DNA of 64,000 nt from Massilia sp. CF038 (GTDB lineage Bacteria > Pseudomonadota > Gammaproteobacteria > Burkholderiales > Burkholderiaceae_D), in the NCBI RefSeq assembly GCF_900129765.1, contig NZ_FQWU01000001.1, positions 2,046,001 to 2,110,000 on the forward strand, in the 5' to 3' direction. The translations under genes and the position numbers were made by a program. Shown piece by piece: positions 34,740-43,568 of this stretch; positions within the stretch are counted from its first letter, which is position 1, and every line of letters starts with the position of its first letter. Under the pieces are notes generated by a model. It was not told the origin of the DNA, did no database searches, and was given only the letters and a program-made list of their open reading frames with translations.

Positions 34740-37042
34740 GATTGGCCCTGATCCGCAAGGCCGCGCTGGCACTGACGCTGGCGTGCGCGCTGGTGCCCGC
34801 TGCCCAGGCATTCAAGGCCGACACCCACATCTGGGTTGGTCAGCAAGTCATCAACGATCTGGCCGATGACGGCAAAATCACGGTCCGTCTGAACGGCCGC
34901 AGCGTCACGCTCGACGTGCCTGCCGATGTACGCGATGCCATTCTCGCCAACCGTTCCGACTATTTGCTTGGCAATATCGGTCCCGATTCGGCGCCCGACC
35001 TGATCGTAGGGCAGACCATCGTCCACCCGGGCCTGGAGCACGGCTGGAAGACCAATGACTGGCTGCAGCATTTGCTCGACAACTCGCGCGCCAATGCGCC
35101 CGCCAAGGCCTACACCTATGGTTACCTGGGACACGCGGCGGCCGATACCTTTGCCCATACCTACGTCAATCAGTACTCCGGCGATATTTTCCTGCTGGAG
35201 GACCGCGAAATTCTGGTGGAAGAACGCCACATTGCGCTGGAAGGCTTCATCTCGAAGCTGACCCCGCCGTTGACCGATCACACCGGCAAAGTGCTGGGCC
35301 CGGTGACCAGCGTGGTCAAGCCAACCAACGCCTTCGGCACTTTCGCGCGCGATACCCTGGTCATGAACGACACGGTGTACCAGCAATACAGCAGTGTTGC
35401 CACGGGCGCGCACCTGGCCGCTTTTTACAAGCTGCGCAAAGGGATCGACAGCCTGGCGCAAGACCCGCGCTGGAACCAGATCGATGCCGCCGTCCTGCGC
35501 ATCATCGCCCTGCAGTTCAACATCAATCTGTCGCAAGCGAACAGCCAGAAGATCATTGACCGCGCCAACGTAATTATTCCCAAGCTACAAAGGAAGGAAG
35601 ACAACGTTCAAAGTGCGTTCAACGATATCGTCAACGCCGCAGGCGGCCTGGACGATCGCGTGTTCAAGGGTTTTGTGTCGACGGCAAATCGGATGAATAC
35701 CCTGGAACACGAGGTGGTGGACCTGAGTATCCGGATTGCGCAGGCAAATAGCCGGCTCATCAGCAAGTCGTGCCCGCCGAAGTGGCTGGACCCGTTATGC
35801 AGTGCGGTCCTGAGCGCAGTTGAAAGGGAAATCAATGAAAAGATCTACGCCGAGCTCAGGGGCTTGAATGACAGTGCTGCCAACAAGCGCCAGGAGTTGA
35901 TCAACCTGACCGTCGGCATCCGTGACGCTGCCGTAAAGGGCCAGAAACTGATCCAGATTGTGACCAACGCGCAAATCGATTTCGCGCAGCGCATGGGCAG
36001 CAACACCTCGCCCATCAAGGCCGCGCTGCTGGGCTGGCGCAACGATCTGGACCTGGGCATGCTGGAGTACACCAAGGCAACCAGCCAGATGATCCTCAAT
36101 TCCACCGATCCCAATGCGGACGCGCTGGCGCCGATGACGCGCTGGATCGATTGTTACGGAAAAAGTGTCATTGGCATTCCACTGGAAGTGAGCGGCTGTG
36201 CCGTCATGGATGGCGCCAAGGACTTCACCTGGGCCGTCGACCGGGTCACCAAGCTGGCTGACGAACTGACCTCGGTCGGCGAGCTGTTCGGCCTGCCAAG
36301 TCCATCGGATATCGAAGCCTGGAAGAACGAACAGATCGAAAACCTGAAGGCGGAACTGACCGATCAGATCCTCAACCACTTGCTGTCCGACGAAGTCAGG
36401 CAATTGATTGGCTTGTTCAAGACCGACATGACCGATGATGCCTTGAATATGTACTTCACCAAGCCTGAGTCGCGCGTCGACAAGAAGTTGATCAGCATTC
36501 CGGACATGGCAGCGCGCGTGCGTGCCGAGATGTATCTGAAGAACGGTTACTTCGATCCGGACCGCTACGCTGTGGCGCGCAATGCCGTCACGCTCGCCAA
36601 GCTGGCCCTGCTGGACAAAGCCGGCCTGACCCGTCTGGCCGAGCAGGCCGGTGTGGGCGCCAACGCGCCGTTTGCCGCGACCGACAATGTTGTCGCTGGC
36701 GCGTTTGCCAGCATCGACGGCAACCACCAGTGGATGGCATTGCCACCCAAGCGGCCGAACTACGAGGGCGGCGCCTCGTACAAGCAGCCGCCATCGTACG
36801 CAGCGCCAGCCGGATTCATTCCGTGGCGCTCGGACGTGCGCAGCTCGCTGTTCCGCGCCTTGTTCACTGGTCCATTGTCGCCCGGTATTGACGCACCGGC
36901 ACTGATCGGGTTCCCGGCCCTGTTGCCCAACGACTATCCATACCGTCCTTGCGTCGGCAGGCCTTTCCCGTCCGACGAAAATGACCGCACCTGCGCTTAT
37001 CTGCAGGTGATGCCGTCGCTCATGCAATTGCTCGGCATGTAG
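34736..37042 (+). CDS. Zinc-dependent phospholipase C-like exported protein
   Basis: This 768-residue protein has a signal peptide ending at AQA and a domain similar to zinc-dependent phospholipase C. The early histidine occurs in FKADTHIWVGQQVINDL, and the second metal cluster in YTYGYLGHAAADTFAHTYVNQYSGD. The catalytic-like domain occupies about the first 200 residues, after which a long helical region of unknown function follows. The typical bacterial enzyme is only about 250-400 residues, so two thirds of this protein is additional. The start is fixed by the ATGA overlap with the small exported gene. Whether it hydrolyses phospholipids is untested. Confidence 0.78.
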   Translation: MRLALIRKAALALTLACALVPAAQAFKADTHIWVGQQVINDLADDGKITVRLNGRSVTLDVPADVRDAILANRSDYLLGNIGPDSAPDLIVGQTIVHPGLEHGWKTNDWLQHLLDNSRANAPAKAYTYGYLGHAAADTFAHTYVNQYSGDIFLLEDREILVEERHIALEGFISKLTPPLTDHTGKVLGPVTSVVKPTNAFGTFARDTLVMNDTVYQQYSSVATGAHLAAFYKLRKGIDSLAQDPRWNQIDAAVLRIIALQFNINLSQANSQKIIDRANVIIPKLQRKEDNVQSAFNDIVNAAGGLDDRVFKGFVSTANRMNTLEHEVVDLSIRIAQANSRLISKSCPPKWLDPLCSAVLSAVEREINEKIYAELRGLNDSAANKRQELINLTVGIRDAAVKGQKLIQIVTNAQIDFAQRMGSNTSPIKAALLGWRNDLDLGMLEYTKATSQMILNSTDPNADALAPMTRWIDCYGKSVIGIPLEVSGCAVMDGAKDFTWAVDRVTKLADELTSVGELFGLPSPSDIEAWKNEQIENLKAELTDQILNHLLSDEVRQLIGLFKTDMTDDALNMYFTKPESRVDKKLISIPDMAARVRAEMYLKNGYFDPDRYAVARNAVTLAKLALLDKAGLTRLAEQAGVGANAPFAATDNVVAGAFASIDGNHQWMALPPKRPNYEGGASYKQPPSYAAPAGFIPWRSDVRSSLFRALFTGPLSPGIDAPALIGFPALLPNDYPYRPCVGRPFPSDENDRTCAYLQVMPSLMQLLGM

Positions 37043-37053
37043 ATGGCAGCAAG

Positions 37054-37081
37054 AGGGAAGGTGGCTAGCGCTGCCTTCCCT
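37054..37081. terminator. Candidate bidirectional terminator between convergent genes
   Basis: An inverted repeat with eight perfect pairs (AGGGAAGG/CCTTCCCT) extended by wobbles to twelve, with a TAGC loop, lies just after the phospholipase-like gene and overlaps the last codons of the opposing gene. There is no strong T tract. Confidence 0.45.
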
Positions 37082-38159
37082 TGTCTTGCCGCTTCGGCAT
37101 GGCCTGGTCCGACATGGCCCGCATCAAGTTGTCCGACAGCTTGGTGTAGGGTGGCCAGAAGTGCGAGGACCGGAAGAAATTCGGGTTCTCGCGCAACAGC
37201 GGATTGTCGACCGTGCGGGTGACGGCGACCATGTTCAAGCTGTGTACCACGCGCTGCTGCACGGCATTGCTGAGCATGTAATCCATGAACAGATAGGCCG
37301 CTGCCAGCTTCGCTCCCTGCACATTCTTGTGCAGATTCATGGTGTCCAGCCACACCGTATTGCCCTCCTCAAACTGCACCATGCGCCAGCGTTCACCGCG
37401 CGCGCGCCGCTCTGAAATCTCCGGACCATAGCTGGCCACGAGCCAATCGCTGGCTGGAAACTGGGGCGCTTCATACCAGAACTGTGCCACCTGGCCATAC
37501 AGTGCGCGCAGGAAGGTTCTAGCCTCGCTGTGCACCAATTCCTGTTTGGCGCGCTCTCTGCGATCCTGGCGCACCAGGTCATCAAGCACAAAGGGCGGCT
37601 GGCCACTGGCCATGTAGGCCAGCGCGACGTTGGGCTGGACCTGGCCCGCAGACAGCGCCAGATGGTGTTTCCATTGCGGCGCCAGCAAGTCGTGCAGCCG
37701 GCGCGGCAATTGCGCCGCTTTCAGCTGATCCATGTTGGCCCAGATTCCATACGCGCCGCCACCGAAGGGCACATACAGGGGACGCCCCTTGCTCATCCCC
37801 ATGGGCAGGGCGCGCAACTGGGGCAGGGTGTGGCGGTAGTTTTTCAGGCGGGCCACATCGACAGGCTGCAGCTGGCGCCCGATGCGCCCATCCTGCATCT
37901 GGATGTAGTTCACGGTCAGAAAACTCAGGTCGGCGCCGTTCTGCCGCATCACCTGGAACATTTGTTCCGGTCCCTGGGCGTAACTGGCGCTCATGGCCAC
38001 CGTCACATCGATGCCACGCTGTTGGAGCAGGCGGTTGACGGCGGCCACATCCTGCGCGGTCACATAGCCTTGCCAGGCAAATATGCGCAACACGTCCGCG
38101 CCCCGTGCTGGCGCGGCCACGCATGACAACATGGTCAGGACGATCACAAGACTGCGCAC
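37065..38159 (-). CDS. Periplasmic solute-binding protein of a spermidine/putrescine-type ABC system
   Basis: This 364-residue exported protein has a signal peptide (cut near ARG-ADVLRIF) and begins with LRIFAWQGYVTAQDV, the typical first strand of polyamine-type binding proteins (PotD family). VPFGGGAYGIWANMDQL and QFEEGNTVWLDTMNLHKN fit that family as well. No permease or ATPase gene is adjacent, so the protein is an orphan here and may have a sensing or scavenging role. The ligand is unknown. The start is ATG at 38159. Confidence 0.82.
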   Translation of the reverse strand: MRSLVIVLTMLSCVAAPARGADVLRIFAWQGYVTAQDVAAVNRLLQQRGIDVTVAMSASYAQGPEQMFQVMRQNGADLSFLTVNYIQMQDGRIGRQLQPVDVARLKNYRHTLPQLRALPMGMSKGRPLYVPFGGGAYGIWANMDQLKAAQLPRRLHDLLAPQWKHHLALSAGQVQPNVALAYMASGQPPFVLDDLVRQDRRERAKQELVHSEARTFLRALYGQVAQFWYEAPQFPASDWLVASYGPEISERRARGERWRMVQFEEGNTVWLDTMNLHKNVQGAKLAAAYLFMDYMLSNAVQQRVVHSLNMVAVTRTVDNPLLRENPNFFRSSHFWPPYTKLSDNLMRAMSDQAMPKRQDKGRQR

Positions 38160-38245
38160 GCGCCTGCCTCCATCCGAATGATCAATTTCTCTAATGCAAA
38201 TTTATCACTGATCCGCGCTGTACGGAAACTTTCCTTTGCACGCCT

Positions 38246-39133
38246 TCAAGGGAAGCGCGCCAGGACCAGCGCACGCAGCCAGCGGTGCGCCGGATCGGCG
38301 TCGAAACGAGGGTGCCACAACAGCGATACGGTCAGCTCGGGCAAGGCGAAGGGGAGCACAAAGGTGTGCAGCCCCGCGCGCAGCACACCAGTCTGGCGTT
38401 CTGGCACGGTGGCGATCAGGTCCGATTGCGCTGCCAGGGCCAGGGCGCTGGCAAAGCTGCCGGTGACGGTGGCCACCGAACGTTCCAGCGCCAGGGCAGC
38501 CAGGGCGGTATCGAGCTGGCTGTGCGCCTGGCCGCGGCGTGAAACCGCAATGTGCTGGCCGCCAGCGTAACGCGCCGCCGTCACCTTGCCGCGTGCAAGG
38601 GGATGGCCGGGCCGCACCACGCCCACGAAACGGTCGCGAAACAGCGCCCGCGTGCGCACTTCCGGTCCCGTTTCTTTGCCGACCACGCCGGTATCGAGAT
38701 CAATCCGGCCGTCCCGCAAGCCGGTGCTGTCCTTGTCGCTTTTCTGGATGAAAGACAGGCGCACGCCCGGTGCGGCGCGGGCAGCGTCGGCAATCAAGGC
38801 GGCGCCGACGTTTTCAACAAAGCCTTCGCGCACGCGCAGCGTAAAGCTGCGTCGCAAGCTTGACAAGTCCACGGCGCTGGCAGGGCGCAGCACGCTTTCG
38901 GCTTCGTGCACCAGGCGGCTGACCTGATCGCGCAGTTCGATGGCGCGCGGCGTGGGCACCAGGCCACGGCCGGCGCGCACCAGCAGCGGGTCGCCCGTAG
39001 TGGTGCGCAAGCGGGCCAGGGCACGGCTCATGGCAGAGGGACTCAGGTGCAGCCGCTGGGCAGCCCGTACCACGCTGCCTTCGCTCAGCACCGCGTCCAG
39101 CGTCAGCAGCAAGTTGAAATCAGGGATGGACAT
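38246..39133 (-). CDS. LysR-family transcriptional regulator
   Basis: This 295-residue regulator starts with a winged helix-turn-helix (SVVRAAQRLHLSPSAMSRALARLR) followed by the effector domain. The ATG at 39133 is preferred to an upstream in-frame ATG because the family's N-terminal IPDFNLLLTLDAVL begins there. It is divergent from an MFS exporter gene and likely controls it from the shared 116-base gap, which holds a perfect inverted repeat. The effector is unknown. Confidence 0.93.
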   Translation of the reverse strand: MSIPDFNLLLTLDAVLSEGSVVRAAQRLHLSPSAMSRALARLRTTTGDPLLVRAGRGLVPTPRAIELRDQVSRLVHEAESVLRPASAVDLSSLRRSFTLRVREGFVENVGAALIADAARAAPGVRLSFIQKSDKDSTGLRDGRIDLDTGVVGKETGPEVRTRALFRDRFVGVVRPGHPLARGKVTAARYAGGQHIAVSRRGQAHSQLDTALAALALERSVATVTGSFASALALAAQSDLIATVPERQTGVLRAGLHTFVLPFALPELTVSLLWHPRFDADPAHRWLRALVLARFP

Positions 39134-39137
39134 GCTG

Positions 39138-39180
39138 GCAGTGTAGCGCACACCTGGCGTTGCATGCACTCATACACTGC
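39138..39180. promoter_or_regulatory. Inverted repeat in the LysR/MFS intergenic region
   Basis: GCAGTGTA (39138-39145) is repeated inverted as TACACTGC (39173-39180), with the palindrome TGCATGCA (39161-39168) between them. The location next to the LysR start suggests an operator for the regulator, though the half-sites do not follow the strict T-N11-A pattern. Confidence 0.4.
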
Positions 39181-39249
39181 ACATGGTGCGTCTTCCGCCA
39201 TGTCTGACCCAGCGTTACTGTATCGGCATAGCCACTGCAGGAGCGCCCC

Positions 39250-40602
39250 ATGAAAACCGCCGTCCCCACCTTGCACCCGCACACTTCCCCCGCGGGCGCC
39301 CTGGCCGCCCTGGCGCTGCCCATGCTGCTGGCGTCGCTCGGGACCAGCAGTATCAGCATCGCCCTGCCCACGCTGGCACAGCAATTCGGCGTCGCGGTGG
39401 CCCCGGTACAGTGGATTGTCCTGTCCTACTTGCTGGCGGTCACGACCCTGGTGCTCAGCATGGGGCGCCTGGGCGACCTGCTGGGCCGGCGCCGCCTGCT
39501 GCAATGTGGCCTGCTGGTGTTTATTGCCGGCGCCTTGCTGTGTGCGGCGGCACCGGACTTGCCGCTGCTGGTGGCCGCGCGTGCCGCGCAGGGCCTGGGC
39601 GCCGCCATCATGATGGCGCTCAGCCTGGCGATGGTGGCTGATGTGGCGGCCCATGGCCGCAGCGGTAGCGCCATGGGCTGGCTGGGCACCACCTCCGCCA
39701 TCGGCACGGCGCTCGGTCCTTCCCTGGGCGGAGCACTCCTGTCCGCTTACGGCTGGCAAGCGCTGTTCCTGCTCAACCTGCCGCTTGGCGTGTTGGCGCT
39801 GGTGCTGGTGCGCCGCTTTCTGCCGTCCGTGCCGCCTGCGCGCGCAGGCGCGCTTGCCGCGTTCGACTTCGCCGGCACCGTGTGGCTGGCGCTGACGCTG
39901 GGCATGTACGCGTTTGCCCTGAGCGCCAGCCGCGCCAGCTTGTTGCTGGTGGCGGCCATGACCCTGGGCCTGTTTCTGCGGCGCCAGATGTCCGCCGCGC
40001 AGCCCTTGCTGCCACTGGCGCTCCTGCGCACTCGCACCATGAGCGCAGGCACCATCATGAGCGCCATGGTGTCCGCTGTGGTCATGGCCACGCTGGTGGT
40101 GGGACCGTTTTACCTTACCAGTGCTGTGGGTTTGACGGCGGCGGCCACCGGCCTGGCCATGTCGAGCGGCCCGCTGGTCTCCGCGCTGTGTGCCTGGCCA
40201 GCAGGCAGACTGGTCGATCGATTTGGCAGCGCGGCGCTGGTCGCGGCCGGCCTGGTTGGGATGCTGCTTGCGTGCATCCTGTTTGTCCTACTGCCGCCGG
40301 CAGCAGGGCTGGCTGGCTACGTGGCGCCGCTGTGCCTGCTGACAGCCAGTTATGCCTTGTTCCAGACTGCCAACAATGCCGATGTCATGGGCCAGGCCGC
40401 GCCTGGTCAGCGTGGCCTGGCATCGGGCCTGCTGAACATGGCGCGCAACCTGGGGTTGATCAGTGGCGCGGCGGCAGCCGGGGTCCTGTTCGCCAGCGCG
40501 AGCGGGCCGCACGCCGGCTTGCAGCGCGTGTTTGCGTGGGCAGGCGGACTGATCACTATCGGCTTGGTCATGGGCCTGGCGCGCCGCCGCGCCAAGCCGT
40601 AG
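39250..40602 (+). CDS. MFS exporter of the DHA2 (EmrB-like) type
   Basis: This 450-residue membrane protein has about 14 hydrophobic helices, the layout of drug:H+ antiporters of the 14-helix class. The cytoplasmic loop motif LGRRRLLQ follows helix 2, and the repeated motif with LGGALLSAYGWQALFLLNLPLG is typical. The ATG at 39250 follows AGGAGCGCC. It is divergent from the LysR gene, a common pairing for inducible efflux. The substrate is unknown. Confidence 0.92.
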   Translation: MKTAVPTLHPHTSPAGALAALALPMLLASLGTSSISIALPTLAQQFGVAVAPVQWIVLSYLLAVTTLVLSMGRLGDLLGRRRLLQCGLLVFIAGALLCAAAPDLPLLVAARAAQGLGAAIMMALSLAMVADVAAHGRSGSAMGWLGTTSAIGTALGPSLGGALLSAYGWQALFLLNLPLGVLALVLVRRFLPSVPPARAGALAAFDFAGTVWLALTLGMYAFALSASRASLLLVAAMTLGLFLRRQMSAAQPLLPLALLRTRTMSAGTIMSAMVSAVVMATLVVGPFYLTSAVGLTAAATGLAMSSGPLVSALCAWPAGRLVDRFGSAALVAAGLVGMLLACILFVLLPPAAGLAGYVAPLCLLTASYALFQTANNADVMGQAAPGQRGLASGLLNMARNLGLISGAAAAGVLFASASGPHAGLQRVFAWAGGLITIGLVMGLARRRAKP

Positions 40603-40783
40603 CCACATGGAAGGCAGGGCGGTTGTCCGTGCGTGGCGCGCCCGTTTGGGGCTTTTGCCCCAGCCGGGCCACGCCGCGGCGGGACAAAGTGTTTGTTCTT
40701 CACTCGCGTGACAAACTGCGAGTTTCTCAGGCCAAATTTGCGCGCAGACTTGTGATTTCGATCAAACATTGCAGGGGCGCGAC

Positions 40784-42901
40784 ATGGCAAAGGCAATTGG
40801 CAAGGGCAGCATTTCGAAGGCAACCGTGAAAGCCCGGGCCAAGTCGCCCGTGGCGCCGGCGCGCAAGGCATCGGGCCAGAAAAAGGCGGCATCGAACACC
40901 CGCATCTTCAACGCGCGCCCGGACACGCTCGACTTTCGCGACAAGATGTACACCCCGACCTTGATCGAAGTGCCGACCGTGGTCCCGGTGGAAGACTTCC
41001 TCAAGCATAAGATCCCCGTGCTGGACCAAGGCCAGGAAGGGGCCTGCACTGGCTTCGGCCTGGCCACGGTGGCCAATTATCTGCTGGCGCGCCGCGTGTG
41101 CGTGCCGGACCGCAACTGCGTCAGTCCGCGCATGTTTTACGAACTGGCGCGGCGCTATGACGAATGGCCAGGCGAAGCCTACTCCGGCTCCAGTGCGCGC
41201 GGTGCAATGAAAGGCTGGAACAAGCATGGCGTGTGCGCCGAATCCGACTGGGCCTACAAGGTCGTGGCAGCCAAGAACGACGGGTTCAACCAGAAACGCA
41301 TGAGCGAAGCCAAGCGCCGGCCGCTGGGGGCGTATTTCCGTGTCAACCACCTCGACCTGATTGCCATGCATGCCGCCATTGCCGAGGTTGGCGTGCTGTA
41401 CGCCACCGCCAATGTGCACGAAGGCTGGCAGAACGTGGGCCCGGACGGCAAAATCAAGCTCAGCGACAAGGCATTGGGCGGCCACGCGTTTGCCATTGTT
41501 GCGTATGACGCCCAGGGTTTCTGGATCCAGAATTCCTGGGGCAAGGAGTGGGGGCGCAAAGGGCTGGCCCAGATCAGCTACGACGACTGGCTCAAGAACG
41601 GCACTGATGTGTGGGTGGCGCGCCTCGGGGTACCTGTGGTGCTGTCGAATCCGGTTTCGTTTGCCACCGCGCATGCAGCCGCATCCGGCCAGTCAGCGGC
41701 CTACTCGTATGCGGAACTGCGCCCCCATCTGGTGAGCATTGGTAACGAAGGCTTGCTCAAGCCGGGCGGCGATTACGGTACCACCGAGCGCGAACTGGCC
41801 ACCATTTTCGAGCAGGACATTCCCCAGTTTCTCAAGGCGAACAAGCGCAAGAGTCTGCTGCTATTTGCCCACGGTGGCCTGGTGGGCGAAGCGGCCGCCG
41901 TGCAGCGCGTGGCCGAATACCGGCGCGCCCTGATGGAAGCCGGCGTGTTCCCCCTGGCGCTGATGTGGCACACCGACTACTGGTCGACGGTGACGAACGT
42001 GCTGCAGGACGCCGTGCGCCGGCGCCGTCCGGAAGGCTTGCTCGACCGCGCCAAGGACTTCATGCTGGACCGGCTCGACGATGCGCTCGAACCGCTGGCG
42101 CGTGCCCTGAGCGGCAAGATGGCCTGGAGCGAAATGAAGGAAAATGCGCTTGCCGCCAGCAGCGGGCAAGGCGCAGTTCGCCTGGTGCTGGACCACTTGC
42201 TGAAGTTGAAGGAAACCTTCCCCGATCTGGAACTGCACCTGGTCTCGCACAGTGCTGGATCGATCATTCTGGCGCCGCTGGTGCAGTTGTGGACGACGGC
42301 AGGCAGCATAGCGCGCGGGCCCATGCAGGGCAGGGTGGGCGCCGGCCTGCCGCTGGCGACTTGCACCATGTGGGCACCGGCCTGCACCGTCAAACTGTTC
42401 GACGACAGCTACCGGCCGGCCATCGAGTCGCGCGCCATCGCCAACTTCTCGCTGTTCTGCCTGAACGACAAGGCTGAGCAGAAGGACGATTGCGCCAATA
42501 TCTACAACAAGTCGCTGCTGTATCTGGTGTCAAACGCGTTTGAAGACAGCGCCCGCATACCGGGCTTCCGCGAGGGCGTACCCATCCTGGGTATGGAAAA
42601 GACCATCCGCGCGGACGAAGGTTTGAAGACGCTGTTCGCGACCAGCAATGCGCAACTGGTCGTGGCGCCCAACAACGACGGTCCCGAATCAATGGCAGCG
42701 TCAACGGCGCGCAAGCACGGCGATTTCGATGACGACGCGGCCACGGTGCGTTCCACCTTCATGCGCATACTGGCCAGTGCCCAAAGTGGTGCCGCGCCGC
42801 AAGCGATCAAGGAAGATGCCATATCGTTTGCCGCATCGGCGACCCATTTGTCGAGCATCCGGCTGGCAATTGACGAACAGACCCGCAGGAGTCATCCATA
42901 A
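40784..42901 (+). CDS. Papain-like C1 peptidase fused to an alpha/beta hydrolase domain
   Basis: This 705-residue protein has two enzyme-like halves. The first is papain-like: oxyanion Gln and nucleophile in DQGQEGACTGFGL (C88), the histidine in GGHAFAIVAYD (H234), and the Asn in IQNSWGKEWGRKG (N250). The second half has alpha/beta-hydrolase features, an HGG oxyanion-like turn in LLLFAHGGLVGE and an elbow SHSAGSII with Ser490. The N-terminus is a Lys/Ala-rich tail without a signal peptide. The ATG at 40784 follows AGGGG. No operon partner is adjacent. Known papain-like domains joined to a lipase-like domain are not something I can place; the function is unknown. Confidence 0.8.
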   Translation: MAKAIGKGSISKATVKARAKSPVAPARKASGQKKAASNTRIFNARPDTLDFRDKMYTPTLIEVPTVVPVEDFLKHKIPVLDQGQEGACTGFGLATVANYLLARRVCVPDRNCVSPRMFYELARRYDEWPGEAYSGSSARGAMKGWNKHGVCAESDWAYKVVAAKNDGFNQKRMSEAKRRPLGAYFRVNHLDLIAMHAAIAEVGVLYATANVHEGWQNVGPDGKIKLSDKALGGHAFAIVAYDAQGFWIQNSWGKEWGRKGLAQISYDDWLKNGTDVWVARLGVPVVLSNPVSFATAHAAASGQSAAYSYAELRPHLVSIGNEGLLKPGGDYGTTERELATIFEQDIPQFLKANKRKSLLLFAHGGLVGEAAAVQRVAEYRRALMEAGVFPLALMWHTDYWSTVTNVLQDAVRRRRPEGLLDRAKDFMLDRLDDALEPLARALSGKMAWSEMKENALAASSGQGAVRLVLDHLLKLKETFPDLELHLVSHSAGSIILAPLVQLWTTAGSIARGPMQGRVGAGLPLATCTMWAPACTVKLFDDSYRPAIESRAIANFSLFCLNDKAEQKDDCANIYNKSLLYLVSNAFEDSARIPGFREGVPILGMEKTIRADEGLKTLFATSNAQLVVAPNNDGPESMAASTARKHGDFDDDAATVRSTFMRILASAQSGAAPQAIKEDAISFAASATHLSSIRLAIDEQTRRSHP

Positions 42902-42963
42902 ACAGACAGGCCGCGTCCCCACGGACTGGCCCATGACGCATCAATAAGCGGTAGCCTTAACCT

Positions 42964-43063
42964 ATCGTCCTCGCGCAGGTGCTGGGGCATGCCCCAGCCC
43001 CATAGCACGCATGCTATGTGGTGCTTCGTATTTGCTATAGGTCCCCGCCTGCGCGAGGACGAT
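42964..43063. repeat. REP-like composite palindrome
   Basis: The 16-base sequence ATCGTCCTCGCGCAGG at 42964-42979 is repeated inverted at 43048-43063. Between them is a perfect 18-base palindrome (GCTGGGGCATGCCCCAGC, 42980-42997) and a smaller inverted pair around CATAGCACGCATGCTATG. The whole 100-base unit lies between two genes and resembles a REP doublet. No other copy was noticed in this window. Confidence 0.65.
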
Positions 43064-43150
43064 GTGCATCTGACCGCGGCGCGAAGGGGGCGGATTGCGG
43101 ATTTGCCTGTATCACGGCAAGACGGCCTTGCCAACGTTATAATAGCGACC

Positions 43151-43489
43151 ATGCTGTTCCGACGCTTACTCGCCATCCTGCTCATGTTCATCCTTCCGCT
43201 GCAAGCAACCCTGGCGGCGGTGGATGGCTGCTGCATGCCGGGCCGCGCAAGCACCTCGCAGCAACTGGACACAGCGTTCGAATCCGGCCACACCGCGGCC
43301 GTGCCGGATGCTGCCAGCGACGATTGCTGCGTCAGCTGCGATTTTTGCCAGCATGCCGGCTCGGCCTGCTTCCCCGCGACCCACGCCGCCCCCTTGCTCG
43401 CGCAAACGAGCGCGCCGCCGGTCCATCCGGACGCCCCCATCCATTCCTTCATTCCTGATTTAGTCCCCCGGCCCGATCTAGCGGCCTGA
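43151..43489 (+). CDS. Small exported Cys-rich protein, CzcI-like
   Basis: This 112-residue protein has a signal peptide (MLFRRLLAILLMFILPLQATLA) and a mature part with clustered cysteines (GCCMPG, DDCCVSCDFCQHAG) and a few histidines. It heads the metal efflux operon in the place of CzcI, the small periplasmic protein that opens czc operons in Cupriavidus; the identity is inferred from position and composition. A TATAAT lies directly before the ATG with no clear ribosome-binding site, so the message might be nearly leaderless. The next gene starts 79 bases downstream. Confidence 0.72.
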   Translation: MLFRRLLAILLMFILPLQATLAAVDGCCMPGRASTSQQLDTAFESGHTAAVPDAASDDCCVSCDFCQHAGSACFPATHAAPLLAQTSAPPVHPDAPIHSFIPDLVPRPDLAA

Positions 43490-43568
43490 CCTTCCTCCGA
43501 CTGGCTGCAGCAGCAGCCGTGCATGGCTTTTGCCATCGATTTTCATCGTTTTCACTCGGAGTTTCACC

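Noticed and set aside
40750-40763. GTGAT-TTCG-ATCAA, a near FNR box before the protease-hydrolase fusion gene
   Set aside because: It has one mismatch, lies only 20 bases from the start codon, and about two such near matches are expected by chance in 64 kb.
42964-43063. Possible CRISPR array in the palindromic region
   Set aside because: The repeats are inverted and nested rather than regularly spaced direct repeats, and no cas gene is nearby.
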